NCBI GenBank assembly: GCA_018239845.1
Contig: JAFEGO010000082.1
Coordinates: forward strand, 1 to 37,367
Reading direction: 5' to 3'
DNA: 37,367 bases
From: Verrucomicrobiota bacterium
GTDB lineage: Bacteria > Verrucomicrobiota > Verrucomicrobiia > Opitutales > Opitutaceae
The notes beneath the pieces were generated by a model. The model worked only from the letters and a program-made list of their open reading frames with translations, made no database searches and had not been told where the DNA came from. A program made the translations under genes and the position numbers. Shown here one piece after another: positions 8,619-16,483 of this stretch; position 1 is the first letter of the stretch; each line of letters opens with the position of its first letter.

Positions 8619-9503
8619 ATGCATCTCCGCGTTATCCACCGCACCACTTTCAACTACGCCGGCCCGGCGCACGACAGCTTCAACGAGGTGCGCCTCAAGC
8701 CCGTGAGCGACGCCACCCAGCAGTGCCGCAAGTTCCAGCTGAAGGTCACGCCCGGGGCCAGCCTCAGCGAGTACGACGATTTCTACGGCAACACGGTCGA
8801 TTACTTCGACGTTGCCGAGCCGCACACCCAGCTCGTCATCGAGGCTACTTCGCTGGTGGACACCGTGCCCCTCCCCGAGCGGCCGCCCGTCCCCGTCGTC
8901 GCCACGGCCGAACTGGAGCGCTCCAGCGAGCGCGAGATGCTCGCCGAGTTTTACAACAGCTCCCACTACGTCCCCCTCGGCGTCGAGCTCTGGCGCGAGG
9001 CGCAGGATGCCCTCGCCGAGGGCCGCAGCGATGTGTGGTCCGACGTGCGCCGTCTCGGTTCGCACATCTTCAAGACCTTCACTTACAAGCCGCGCAGCAC
9101 CGGCGTGAACACCCGCGCCCCCGAGGCCCTCGCGCTGCGCACCGGCGTCTGCCAGGATTTCGCGCACGTCCACCTCGGCCTCTGCCGCAGCGTCGGCATT
9201 CCCGCGCGCTACGTGAGCGGTTACTTTTTCAACACCACCCGCCGCGCCCGCGAGCCCGAGGCCTCGCACGCGTGGATCGAGGCCTACATCCCCGGCTACG
9301 GCTGGGCCGCCTACGATCCCACGCACGACCGCGTCGCCGACGACCGCTACATCAAGCTCGCCGTCGGCCGCGACTACACCGACATCCGCCCCGTCAACGG
9401 CACCTACCGCGGCGCCCCCACGCGTTCGCTCAAGGTCAGCGTCTCCGTCCGCATCCCCGGCGCGCCCGTTTCCGCCGAAACGCCCTCATCCGCCCACCCT
9501 TAG
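8619..9503 (+). CDS. Transglutaminase-like cysteine protein, copy 1
   Basis: The 294-residue protein has the bacterial transglutaminase N-terminal beta region (MHLRVIHRTTFNYAGPA) and the transglutaminase core with a complete catalytic triad: C178 in TGVCQDFAH, H217 in SHAWIEAY and D233 in YDPTHD. Bacterial members of this core are usually cysteine peptidases or amide-bond-modifying enzymes, not true crosslinkers. It lies 71 bp after the alpha-E gene and 32 bp before a second, related protein. No signal peptide is visible, so cytoplasmic action together with the ATP-grasp/alpha-E pair is likely. Confidence 0.92.
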   Translation: MHLRVIHRTTFNYAGPAHDSFNEVRLKPVSDATQQCRKFQLKVTPGASLSEYDDFYGNTVDYFDVAEPHTQLVIEATSLVDTVPLPERPPVPVVATAELERSSEREMLAEFYNSSHYVPLGVELWREAQDALAEGRSDVWSDVRRLGSHIFKTFTYKPRSTGVNTRAPEALALRTGVCQDFAHVHLGLCRSVGIPARYVSGYFFNTTRRAREPEASHAWIEAYIPGYGWAAYDPTHDRVADDRYIKLAVGRDYTDIRPVNGTYRGAPTRSLKVSVSVRIPGAPVSAETPSSAHP

Positions 9504-9535
9504 AACCAACGCCCCGCGCACCGGTCCGTCAGCCG

Positions 9536-10405
9536 ATGTTCCTCCGCATCCAACATCTCAGCCGGTACACCTACGCGCAGCCCGTCGCTTTCGCCCCGCA
9601 CGCGCTCTACCTTCGTCCCCGCGAGACGCCCCGCCAGCGGCTCCACGAGTTCTCCCTCTCGATCTCGCCTGCGCCCCGCCGCGTCGCCACCTCCGACGCC
9701 GGAGACAACGCCCTCGAGTGGGCCTACTTCGAGCCCGGCGCCATGTTCACCGAACTCGAGTTCCGCACCGAGTCGCTCGTCGAAACCCTCGACAGCAACC
9801 CCTTCGATTTTTTCCTGAGCCCCTCCGCGCTCAACTTCCCTTTCGCCTACACGCCCGCCGAGCGCCACGTCCTCGCACCGAGCCTCCTGCTGCCCGACGG
9901 CTCCGACCCCGCCCAGCTCAATACGTGGCTCGCCTCCCACTTCGCCACTCCGCCCACCGACACCGTTTCCTATCTCACCGCGCTCAACACCGCCGTCCGC
10001 TCCGCCCTCAGCTATAACCGCCGCGAGGAGCCCGGCATCCAGTCACCCGCGCAGACCCTCGCGCTCGGCACCGGCACCTGCCGCGACTACGCCGTCTTCT
10101 TCATCGCGCTCTGCCGTCACCTCGGCCTCGCCGCGCGCTTTGTCAGCGGTTACGTGTACGATCCGCCCACAGCCACCATCCCCAACCCGCTCCCGCCCGA
10201 CCTGCATGCGTGGGCCGAGGTCTATCTGCCCGGCGCCGGCTGGCGCGGCCTCGATCCGACGCGCGCGATTTTTTGTGACGATGCCTACGTCCCGCTCGCC
10301 CACGCCGCCCTCGCCGAGAGCGTGAACCCGATTCAGGGAAACTTCGTTGGCGGCGCTGGCGTGGCCTCAAACCTGCACACGTCGCTCACGCTCACGCGTC
10401 TCTAA
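9536..10405 (+). CDS. Transglutaminase-like cysteine protein, copy 2
   Basis: The 289-residue protein begins MFLRIQHLSRYTYAQPV, the usual N-terminus of this family. The frame is open further upstream, but that part is a shadow of the preceding gene. The triad is complete: C182 in GTCRDYAV, H224 in DLHAWAEVY and D240 in LDPTRA. It shares domain order with copy 1 but is clearly diverged. The next gene, a DUF2126 protein, starts one base after its stop codon. In many bacteria a transglutaminase domain and DUF2126 form one long polypeptide, so this gene probably corresponds to the N-terminal half of that fusion. Confidence 0.9.
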   Translation: MFLRIQHLSRYTYAQPVAFAPHALYLRPRETPRQRLHEFSLSISPAPRRVATSDAGDNALEWAYFEPGAMFTELEFRTESLVETLDSNPFDFFLSPSALNFPFAYTPAERHVLAPSLLLPDGSDPAQLNTWLASHFATPPTDTVSYLTALNTAVRSALSYNRREEPGIQSPAQTLALGTGTCRDYAVFFIALCRHLGLAARFVSGYVYDPPTATIPNPLPPDLHAWAEVYLPGAGWRGLDPTRAIFCDDAYVPLAHAALAESVNPIQGNFVGGAGVASNLHTSLTLTRL

Positions 10406-10406
10406 G

Positions 10407-12587
10407 ATGTCCACGCCCTACACCGCCGCCCATTGGGAAAAAATCCAAGCCTGCGGCGATGCCGTCGAGGCTTCGCTCGGCCGCAGCGGCGTGCTCCTCA
10501 CCATGGGCGGCGAGCCTACCTTCGTGCCCACCGCGCCCGACGGCGCCGAGTGGCGCACCGCCGCCCTCGGCCCGACCAAGCTCGGCTACGCCCGCCAGCT
10601 CGCCCACGAACTCGTCCGCACAAGCTGGCCCGGCGCCGTCATCCTCGAGACCTCCGGCAAACACTACCCCGGCGAACCCATCCCGCGCTGGACCCTCCTC
10701 GTCCAGAAACGCGCCGACGCCCGGCCGGTCTGGCGCGACCTCTCCCTCCTCCGCGCCGACACCTCGCCCGGCCTGCACCAACCCTTGCACGCCCGCGAGT
10801 TCATCGCCGCCCTCGCTTGGGAACTCGCGATCCCGCCCGCCTCCGCCCTCGCCTTCGCCGAGACCTCCGCGCCCGACGCCATCACCGGCTACGTGCTCCC
10901 CCTCGACCACAACGGCACCGGCTGGCTCAGCGACGACTGGTCCGGCGTCTTCACCTCGACGCTCCCACTCTTCCCCGGCGACAGCGCCGCCGGTCTCCGC
11001 CTGCCCCTCGGCCAGCTCGGCGAAAACAATCTCCGCCGCGCCCTCACCGCCGAGATCCGCGACGGCACGCTCACGATCTTCGTCCCGCCCCTGCTCCTGC
11101 CCGCCTACCTCGCGCTGCTGGAAAAAATCGAGGCCACGCTCGTCACCCAAAAGATCCGCGACGTCATCCTCGCCGGCTATGCCCCGCCGCCCGAGCCCAC
11201 GCTGCCCACCATCGGTCTCGCGAGCGACCCCGGCGTCCTCGAGATCAACCTCACGCCCAATGCCACGTGGGCCGACTACGACGCCCAGCTCACCGACCTC
11301 TACGCCGCCGCGTCCGCCTGCGGTCTCTGCGCGCGCAAGCTCCAGCTCAACGGCCGCGAGGTCGGCACCGGCGGCGGCGCGCACCTCGTCTTCGGCGGAC
11401 CCGCCGGCCTGCTCTCGCCCTTCTTCGCCTTCCCCGCGCTGCTGCCCTCGGTCATCCGCTATTTCCAGCACCACCCCGCGCTGAGCTACGCCTTCACCGG
11501 CGCCTACATGGGCCCGAGTTCACAGGCCCCGCGCATCGACGAGTCCACCTACGAGGCCCTTTACGAACTCGAGATCGCCTGCGCCGGCGCCGAGTCCCTC
11601 GGTTCCCCGCAAAACCTCGCGCTCTTCGACCTCCTCTTCCGCGACCTGCTGATGGACCGCTCGGGCAACACCCATCGCGCCGAGATCAGCGTGGACAAAC
11701 TCTGGAACCCCTACGCGCCCAACGGCCGCCTCGGCCTCGTCGAGTTCCGCGCGTTCGAGACGCACCCCCAGGCCCGCGTGCAATCCGTCGTCGCGCTCTT
11801 CATCCGCGCGATCCTAGCGCGCCTCGCCGCCGCGCCCTTCACCGCGCCCTTCGTCCGCTGGGCCGGCGAGCTTCACGACCGCTTCTTCCTCCCCGCCTGC
11901 GTCTGGCAGGACCTCGTCGCCATCTGCGACGACCTCAAAAAGCACGGCATCCCCTTCGACCCCGCCTGGCTCCGCCCCGCCTGGGAATTTCGCTTCCCCC
12001 ACCTCGGCGAACTCGAAATTAAGCATCACACACTGGTCTTCCGCCAAGCCTTGGAAGCCTGGCCCCTCCTCGGCGAATCGCCCAACGCCGGCACCGTCGC
12101 CCGCACCGTCGACGCCAGCCTCGACCGCATCGAAGCCTGCGTCTCCGACCCCGCCCTCCTCGAATCCGGCCTCCTCCTCGTCAACGGCCTCCCCTGCGAA
12201 TTCCGCCCGACCAATCTCTCAACTCTCAACCCTCAACTCTCAACCGCCGCGCCTATCGGCGCGGCCTGCGGCATCCGTTACCGTGCCTTCTACCTCACGC
12301 CCTCGCTCCAGCCCCACGTCCCCGTTCACGCCCCGCTCCTGCTGGAGTGGGTGGACCGCGAGACCCTGACCGTCGCCGCCGCCGCGCGCTGGCACGTCTG
12401 GAACCCGCAAAACCACTCCTACCACGCCGCGCCCGCCAACGACACCGAGGCCGCGCACCGCCGCACCGAGCGGTGGGAGCCGTGGCCCTACACCGTCGGC
12501 CAGTCGCGCTTCATCCCGAAGATCGATTTCCCGCCCGAAGGCCGCCACACCCTCGACCTCCGCCGCTACTCCGCGCAGGCACGGTGA
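10407..12587 (+). CDS. DUF2126 family protein (transglutaminase partner)
   Basis: The 726-residue protein begins with LTMGGEPTFV near residue 32, the typical entry to the DUF2126 region, and contains LEINLTPNATWADYD, TGGGAHLVFGG, SYAFTGAYMGPSSQAPRIDE (split here by family knowledge only) and LVEFRAFETHPQARVQSVV. Full-length family members carry a transglutaminase domain in front; here that is the separate gene ending one base upstream. DUF2126 has been linked to amide-ligase-like folds, but its activity is not established. At about residues 604-613 a heptad array is translated as part of TNLSTLNPQLSTAA. The protein ends RRYSAQAR without obvious truncation. Confidence 0.88.
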   Translation: MSTPYTAAHWEKIQACGDAVEASLGRSGVLLTMGGEPTFVPTAPDGAEWRTAALGPTKLGYARQLAHELVRTSWPGAVILETSGKHYPGEPIPRWTLLVQKRADARPVWRDLSLLRADTSPGLHQPLHAREFIAALAWELAIPPASALAFAETSAPDAITGYVLPLDHNGTGWLSDDWSGVFTSTLPLFPGDSAAGLRLPLGQLGENNLRRALTAEIRDGTLTIFVPPLLLPAYLALLEKIEATLVTQKIRDVILAGYAPPPEPTLPTIGLASDPGVLEINLTPNATWADYDAQLTDLYAAASACGLCARKLQLNGREVGTGGGAHLVFGGPAGLLSPFFAFPALLPSVIRYFQHHPALSYAFTGAYMGPSSQAPRIDESTYEALYELEIACAGAESLGSPQNLALFDLLFRDLLMDRSGNTHRAEISVDKLWNPYAPNGRLGLVEFRAFETHPQARVQSVVALFIRAILARLAAAPFTAPFVRWAGELHDRFFLPACVWQDLVAICDDLKKHGIPFDPAWLRPAWEFRFPHLGELEIKHHTLVFRQALEAWPLLGESPNAGTVARTVDASLDRIEACVSDPALLESGLLLVNGLPCEFRPTNLSTLNPQLSTAAPIGAACGIRYRAFYLTPSLQPHVPVHAPLLLEWVDRETLTVAAAARWHVWNPQNHSYHAAPANDTEAAHRRTERWEPWPYTVGQSRFIPKIDFPPEGRHTLDLRRYSAQAR
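12218..12245. repeat. Heptad array, four CTCAACY units, inside coding sequence
   Basis: Exactly four units: CTCAACT, CTCAACC, CTCAACT, CTCAACC. It is translated within the DUF2126 protein. A matching 28-nt array with three of the same units is in an intergenic gap at 15907-15934. Confidence 0.92.
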
Positions 12588-12601
12588 CTGCTTTCTCCGA
12601 G

Positions 12602-12686
12602 GTAGGAGCGTGCTTGCACGCGATATTCGATACCGCGGCGTTTTGAGGCACCGGACGTCAAACATCGCGTGCAAGCACGCTCCTAC
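12602..12686. repeat. Paired GTAG-headed palindrome (REP/BIME-like)
   Basis: GTAGGAGCGTGCTTGCACGC at 12602 is answered in inverted orientation by a copy ending GCTCCTAC at 12686. Each half is itself a small hairpin (GCGTGCttGCACGC), and together they could form a long stem. It lies 14 bp after the DUF2126 stop codon and may act as a transcript-end stabiliser. Confidence 0.88.
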
Positions 12687-12723
12687 CTGACGACGAAACG
12701 CAGGCATCCCGCCCGCGCTCCGT

Positions 12724-12751
12724 CATTAGGCATTAGTCATTCGGCATTCGC
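12724..12751. repeat. Heptad array, four CATTNGN units
   Basis: Units CATTAGG, CATTAGT, CATTCGG, CATTCGC, exactly 28 nt, in the gap between the convergent DUF2126 and dioxygenase genes. Confidence 0.9.
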
Positions 12752-12774
12752 GGGCTCTGTCCGCGTCCGCCCGG

Positions 12775-13611
12775 TCAGCCGACCGCATGCGCCTTGCCGG
12801 CGCGCGCGGCCTTCTGCGCTTCCTGCCAAGGGAACACCCGCGGCGTGGCGCGCACCTTCTCCGGCAGGCTCAGCGACGCGATGTACGCACGGCGATGGTC
12901 GTCGGAGCGGTTCAGCGGCGTGTAGTGAAACGTGCGGCTGTAGTGGAACGTCGCACCGCCCGGGGGCAGTTCGCAGGCCACGGCGGTACCGAGATTCGCC
13001 GCGCCGGGCACCACCTCGAGGCCGTTGATGCGCGGGTCGTTGCCGATGGGCTGGTGCGGGACCACTTCCCACTCGTGCGAGCCCGGCACAAAGTACATGC
13101 AGCCGTTCTGCTTGGTCGCGGGCTGGAGCGGGATCCAGATGCTCAGCGCCTCGTATTCCTTCGCCGGATTCCAATACGCCTCGTCCTGGTGCCACGGCGT
13201 CGGCGAGCCCTCGAATGGGGGCTTGTTGATCGCGTGGTCGCCCGTCATGTAGGCCGCCTCGCCGAGCAGCTGCTTGGCCATGCCCTTCAGGTTGGCCACC
13301 ATCTGCGTATCGAGCAGCACGGGCGCGTGCTTCGAAGGCATCAGGATCTGCGGGAGCTTCTTGGCCTTGCCCGCGTCCGCGCCGCCCACGAGATCGTAGG
13401 TGTCGCCCGCCACGCTGCCGGTCTTGTCGGCAAAGAGGTCGTCGTAAATCTGGCGCACGCGCACCACTTCCTCGGGTGACATGATCGCGTCGATCGCGAG
13501 ATAGCCGTTCTTCTTGAAGAACGCGATCTGCTCGGCCGTCAGGAACTTGTCCTGCTTGAGCGTGCTCGGCGCAGCGTAGTTGGGCGTGGGGCGGGGAGTC
13601 GTGGCATTCAT
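12775..13611 (-). CDS. Phytanoyl-CoA dioxygenase (PhyH) family protein
   Basis: This 278-residue Fe(II)/2-oxoglutarate-dependent oxygenase has the metal triad of the PhyH family: H141 and D143 in PWHQDEAYW, and the distal H229 in FHYTPLNRS, followed by R240/R241 expected to bind 2-oxoglutarate. The ATG at 13611 is preferred over upstream in-frame positions because those overlap the divergent regulator gene. The substrate cannot be read from the sequence; in environmental Verrucomicrobiota and Planctomycetota such proteins are numerous and many act on small organic compounds. An AraC regulator starts divergently 43 bp away and is the probable controller. Confidence 0.88.
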   Translation of the reverse strand: MNATTPRPTPNYAAPSTLKQDKFLTAEQIAFFKKNGYLAIDAIMSPEEVVRVRQIYDDLFADKTGSVAGDTYDLVGGADAGKAKKLPQILMPSKHAPVLLDTQMVANLKGMAKQLLGEAAYMTGDHAINKPPFEGSPTPWHQDEAYWNPAKEYEALSIWIPLQPATKQNGCMYFVPGSHEWEVVPHQPIGNDPRINGLEVVPGAANLGTAVACELPPGGATFHYSRTFHYTPLNRSDDHRRAYIASLSLPEKVRATPRVFPWQEAQKAARAGKAHAVG

Positions 13612-13654
13612 CGCTCGACACCTTAGCCCACCCGGCAAAAGGTGTCGTCCAGCA
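13612..13654. promoter_or_regulatory. Short divergent promoter region between dioxygenase and AraC regulator
   Basis: The 43 bp between two divergent start codons must hold part of both promoters, or the promoters reach into the genes. No convincing -10/-35 pair can be named. The arrangement implies local control by the regulator. Confidence 0.5.
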
Positions 13655-14581
13655 ATGTCGCGCAATACAAAATCGAACATCCGTTCCGCCGCTCCGGTCC
13701 CGGACGACGAGCACGTGATGTCACCCGAGCAGCAGGCCCGGCGCTACGAGCTGTTTGAGCGCACCATTGGCATCCCCGGCGTCGTCGAGATCGGCCGCTA
13801 TCGCTACGCCGCCGCCTACGAAGGCCTGCGCCTGCGCGCCCACCCCGACGGCATCGAAATCTGTTTCCTCGCCCGCGGCCGCCAGACCTATCGCGTCAAC
13901 AAGCGCATCTACCGGCTCCGCGGCGGCGATCAGTACCTCGTCTTCCCCGGCGAGCCCCACGACTCCGCCGGCATGCCCGAGGAGAAGGGCGTACTCTACT
14001 GGTTCTTCCTGCGCCTCAAGCCCGCCCGCGACCCCGTCCTCTTTCTCTCCACGAAAGCCTCCCGCGACCTCAAGCGCGCGCTCCTCGCCCTGCCCTCGCG
14101 CCACTTCGCCGCCGAGCCGGGCACGCGCGAACTCATCGAGGAAATCATGGCGTCCGTCACCGCCGACCGCTCGCCCGTCGGCCGCCTCGCCACCGCCGCG
14201 CTGATCCAACGCTACCTCTTCTCCACGCTCCGCGCTTCGCACCGCAACCGTCGCGCCACCGCCTCCCCTCGCATCCAGCGTTGCCTCGCGCATATCGACG
14301 CGCACCTCGCCGATCCGCTCTCCGTGCCCTCGCTCGCCCGGCTGGTGCGCCTCTCGACGCCGCGTTTCAAGGTCCGTTTCCGCGAAGAGACCGGCCTCCC
14401 CCCGCGCGAGTACGTCCTGCGCCAAAAAATCGCCGCCGCCCAGACCGCGCTTCGTCAACCCGGCGCCACGGTCACGGCCGTCGCCCACGCGCTCGGTTTC
14501 TCCAGCTCGCAGTACTTCGCGACCGTCTTCCGCCGCTTCACCGGCCAGACGCCATCCCGCCAACTCGCCCTCCGACATTAG
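13655..14581 (+). CDS. AraC family transcriptional regulator
   Basis: The 308-residue protein has an N-terminal cupin-like sensor region (about residues 45-150, with GDQYLVFPGEPHDS) and a C-terminal double helix-turn-helix AraC domain (about 207-305: LSVPSLARLVRLSTPRFKVRF, here with FRRFTGQTPSRQL at the end). The ATG at 13655 is used; ATG 13718 is an alternative. It is divergent to the PhyH dioxygenase and probably regulates it. Its stop codon (14579-14581) lies within the first unit of a heptad array, so the repeat defines the protein end. Confidence 0.9.
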   Translation: MSRNTKSNIRSAAPVPDDEHVMSPEQQARRYELFERTIGIPGVVEIGRYRYAAAYEGLRLRAHPDGIEICFLARGRQTYRVNKRIYRLRGGDQYLVFPGEPHDSAGMPEEKGVLYWFFLRLKPARDPVLFLSTKASRDLKRALLALPSRHFAAEPGTRELIEEIMASVTADRSPVGRLATAALIQRYLFSTLRASHRNRRATASPRIQRCLAHIDAHLADPLSVPSLARLVRLSTPRFKVRFREETGLPPREYVLRQKIAAAQTALRQPGATVTAVAHALGFSSSQYFATVFRRFTGQTPSRQLALRH

Positions 14582-14610
14582 TCATTGGGCCTTGGTCATT
14601 CGTCATTCGC
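14576..14610. repeat. Heptad array, five CATTNGN units, spanning a stop codon
   Basis: Units CATTAGT, CATTGGG, CCTTGGT, CATTCGT, CATTCGC. The TAG of the first unit is the stop codon of the AraC gene. Confidence 0.9.
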
Positions 14611-14632
14611 GCCGGGCTGCAGGCGCAGCGCG

Positions 14633-15055
14633 TCACTTCGTTTCTTCGATCTCCGCCACCCGTCCGTTCGTGAAGGCCACGACCAGCCGGTTGTGCACGC
14701 GGTAGGAGGTCACGCTCGTGTAGTACGGATAGTAGGGACCGCCCCAGTAGCGGTGATACATGCCGCGATACAGAATGACACCGTCCTGGCTCTCGTAGGT
14801 CACGTAATTCCAGATTTCGCGCGAGCCCTTCGCATCGGTGCGCACGCGCACGCGGTCCGGGTCGCCCAGCGCCAGGCGCACCATGTCGGGCGTGAAGCCC
14901 ACGGCCACCTTGCCCTGCTTGATCAGGTTCTGCTGCTCGGGCGAGAGCTGCGCGAAGAGCTGGGGATTGTCTTTGATCCGGGACGCGGGGCTGTTGCAGC
15001 CCGCGAAAACCGCCAAACCCACCGCCAGGGCGAAAAGCTTGAGGATTGTTTTCAT
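14633..15055 (-). CDS. BamE/SmpA-like small lipoprotein, paralogue 1
   Basis: The 140-residue protein has a lipoprotein signal peptide (MKTILKLFALAVGLAVFAGC, predicted lipidated C20, with F at -3 instead of the usual Leu). After a SPASRIKDN segment comes a BamE-like core: GFTPDMVRLALGDPDRV, then IWNYV and a C-terminal VVAFTNGRVAEIEE. BamE-like domains serve in outer-membrane assembly or as small structural lipoproteins. It is paralogous to the lipoprotein at 15955-16386, on the other side of the HAD gene. The exact role is unknown. Confidence 0.8.
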   Translation of the reverse strand: MKTILKLFALAVGLAVFAGCNSPASRIKDNPQLFAQLSPEQQNLIKQGKVAVGFTPDMVRLALGDPDRVRVRTDAKGSREIWNYVTYESQDGVILYRGMYHRYWGGPYYPYYTSVTSYRVHNRLVVAFTNGRVAEIEETK

Positions 15056-15165
15056 GATAGGGAAAGGGACGCCTGCTCCCTTGGAAAGTTACCGGCCTCC
15101 CCGGTTCCGCAAGCGCCGAAGAATCTTGCCCGCCCCGCCGCCTCGGCCCGTGCTGGGCTCCGCCC

Positions 15166-15843
15166 ATGCACACGCTTCTTCTCTGGGATATCGACGCCAC
15201 CCTCATCGTCTCGGGTGGCGCCGGGGAACGCGCCCTCGTCACCGCGCTCCAACGCCACGCCGGCCTCACCGGCAATCTCGAGGGCGTCGAACTCGCCGGT
15301 CGCACCGACCCGTTGATCGCCCGCCATTTCCTCGCCAAGTACGGCCAGCCCTCCACCCCCGCCGACGTCGCCCGTTTTCTTACGCACTATCTGGCCGCCC
15401 TGCCGGGCGAACTGCCCCACCCCCAGGCCCGCGTCCTCCCCGGGGTCCGCGAGTTGCTCGCCGACCTCGCCACCCGGCCCGGCATTGCCCAGGGCCTTCT
15501 CACCGGCAACTCCCGCCGCGGCGCCGAGCTCAAGCTCACCCACCACGGCCTCTGGCATCATTTCCCCTTTGGCGCCTTCTCGGACGACAGCGAAACCCGC
15601 AACGATCTCGGGCCCCACGCCCTCCGCCGCGCCCAGGCGCACCATGGCGTGCCCTTCGCGCCCGACCGCGTTTACGTCATCGGCGACACGCCGCACGACA
15701 TCGCCTGCGGCCAAGCCATCGGGGCCCGCACCATCGGCGTCGCCACCGGCCATTTTACGACCGCCAACCTTGCCGCACACGGCGCGACTCATGTCTTCGC
15801 CGACTTCAGCGACGCCAAAGCCTTCCTGCGCGCCATCCAATAA
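15166..15843 (+). CDS. HAD-superfamily hydrolase (phosphoglycolate phosphatase-like)
   Basis: The 225-residue protein has HAD motif I as DIDATL (D8, D10), where most relatives have DxDGT; motif II near LLTGNS; a Lys in motif III; and motif IV VYVIGDTPHDIACG. The helical cap between motifs I and II places it with the phosphoglycolate phosphatase/beta-phosphoglucomutase-like group. Both nucleophile and general acid Asp are present, so it should be active despite Gly to Ala in motif I. The substrate is not predictable. It is divergent to one BamE-like lipoprotein and convergent with the other. Confidence 0.88.
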   Translation: MHTLLLWDIDATLIVSGGAGERALVTALQRHAGLTGNLEGVELAGRTDPLIARHFLAKYGQPSTPADVARFLTHYLAALPGELPHPQARVLPGVRELLADLATRPGIAQGLLTGNSRRGAELKLTHHGLWHHFPFGAFSDDSETRNDLGPHALRRAQAHHGVPFAPDRVYVIGDTPHDIACGQAIGARTIGVATGHFTTANLAAHGATHVFADFSDAKAFLRAIQ

Positions 15844-15906
15844 ATTCAGATACAACGTTCTGCTCGTAGCTGTGGCGACGAGCGTGAGCGAGTGAGCGGA
15901 TCGTCT

Positions 15907-15934
15907 CTCAACTCTCAGCCCTCAACTCTCAACT
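15907..15934. repeat. Heptad array, four CTCAACT units
   Basis: Units CTCAACT, CTCAGCC, CTCAACT, CTCAACT, exactly 28 nt, in the convergent gap after the HAD gene. The same unit family is translated inside the DUF2126 gene at 12218-12245. Confidence 0.92.
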
Positions 15935-15954
15935 ACGCCGCGCTTCGCGCACCG

Positions 15955-16386
15955 TTACTTCTTCCGCTCCTCGATCGCCACGACTTTGCCGCCGGAGAAG
16001 ATCACGCGCATCTTTTCGTCATCCCGCCAGCCGCCACCGTTACCGACCGCGACTCCGCCGGCGTAGCTTGAGCCGCCCGAGTACGAGCCCATGCCGATAC
16101 CGACGGAAATGTGCGACTTGGACTCCACGTAGGTCCAGACCTCCGCCGTGCCTTCCGCGGTCGTGCGCAGGCTTTTCCCGGCGGGCTCGCCCAGCGCCAT
16201 CTGCACCATCTCCGGGGTGAAGCCCACCGCCACCTGACCCGTTTTCACCTTGGACTGCACCTCGTACGACCAGCTGTCGAAAGCGGCCTGGTTGGACTTG
16301 ATGCGCGAGTCCGGCGAACTGCAGCCCGCCGCCAGTACCAAACCGGCCGTGAGCAGGGAAACCATGAGCATGCGGGGGGATTTCAT
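15955..16386 (-). CDS. BamE/SmpA-like small lipoprotein, paralogue 2
   Basis: The 143-residue protein starts MKSPRMLMVSLLTAGLVLAA before a predicted lipidated C22, and continues SSPDSRIKSN, closely like paralogue 1. The core GFTPEMVQMALGEPAGKSLR and VWTYVE matches the BamE-like pattern. A Gly/Ser-rich stretch (GIGMGSYSGGSSYAGG) follows, then MRVIFSGGKVVAIEE. The start at 16386 is chosen because it gives a clean lipoprotein signal; the frame runs further upstream but would hide it. It is divergent to rpiB. Confidence 0.82.
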   Translation of the reverse strand: MKSPRMLMVSLLTAGLVLAAGCSSPDSRIKSNQAAFDSWSYEVQSKVKTGQVAVGFTPEMVQMALGEPAGKSLRTTAEGTAEVWTYVESKSHISVGIGMGSYSGGSSYAGGVAVGNGGGWRDDEKMRVIFSGGKVVAIEERKK

Positions 16387-16483
16387 GAAGTTATAGCGGG
16401 GTTTTTGCTTTGCTGAGGCTGACTGCCTCCGGAATATTGACCCCTGCCCTTTTGACAAGTTCTCCTCCCTCGCCGCTTTCCCT

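Noticed and set aside
12787..13479. Plus-strand open frame opposite the dioxygenase gene
   Set aside because: No motifs; the minus-strand product has the complete metal-binding triad.
15866..15898. GTAGCTGTGGCGACGAGCGT as a further GTAG-headed palindrome
   Set aside because: The head is there but the stem is poor and no inverted partner is found, so it is not listed as a copy.
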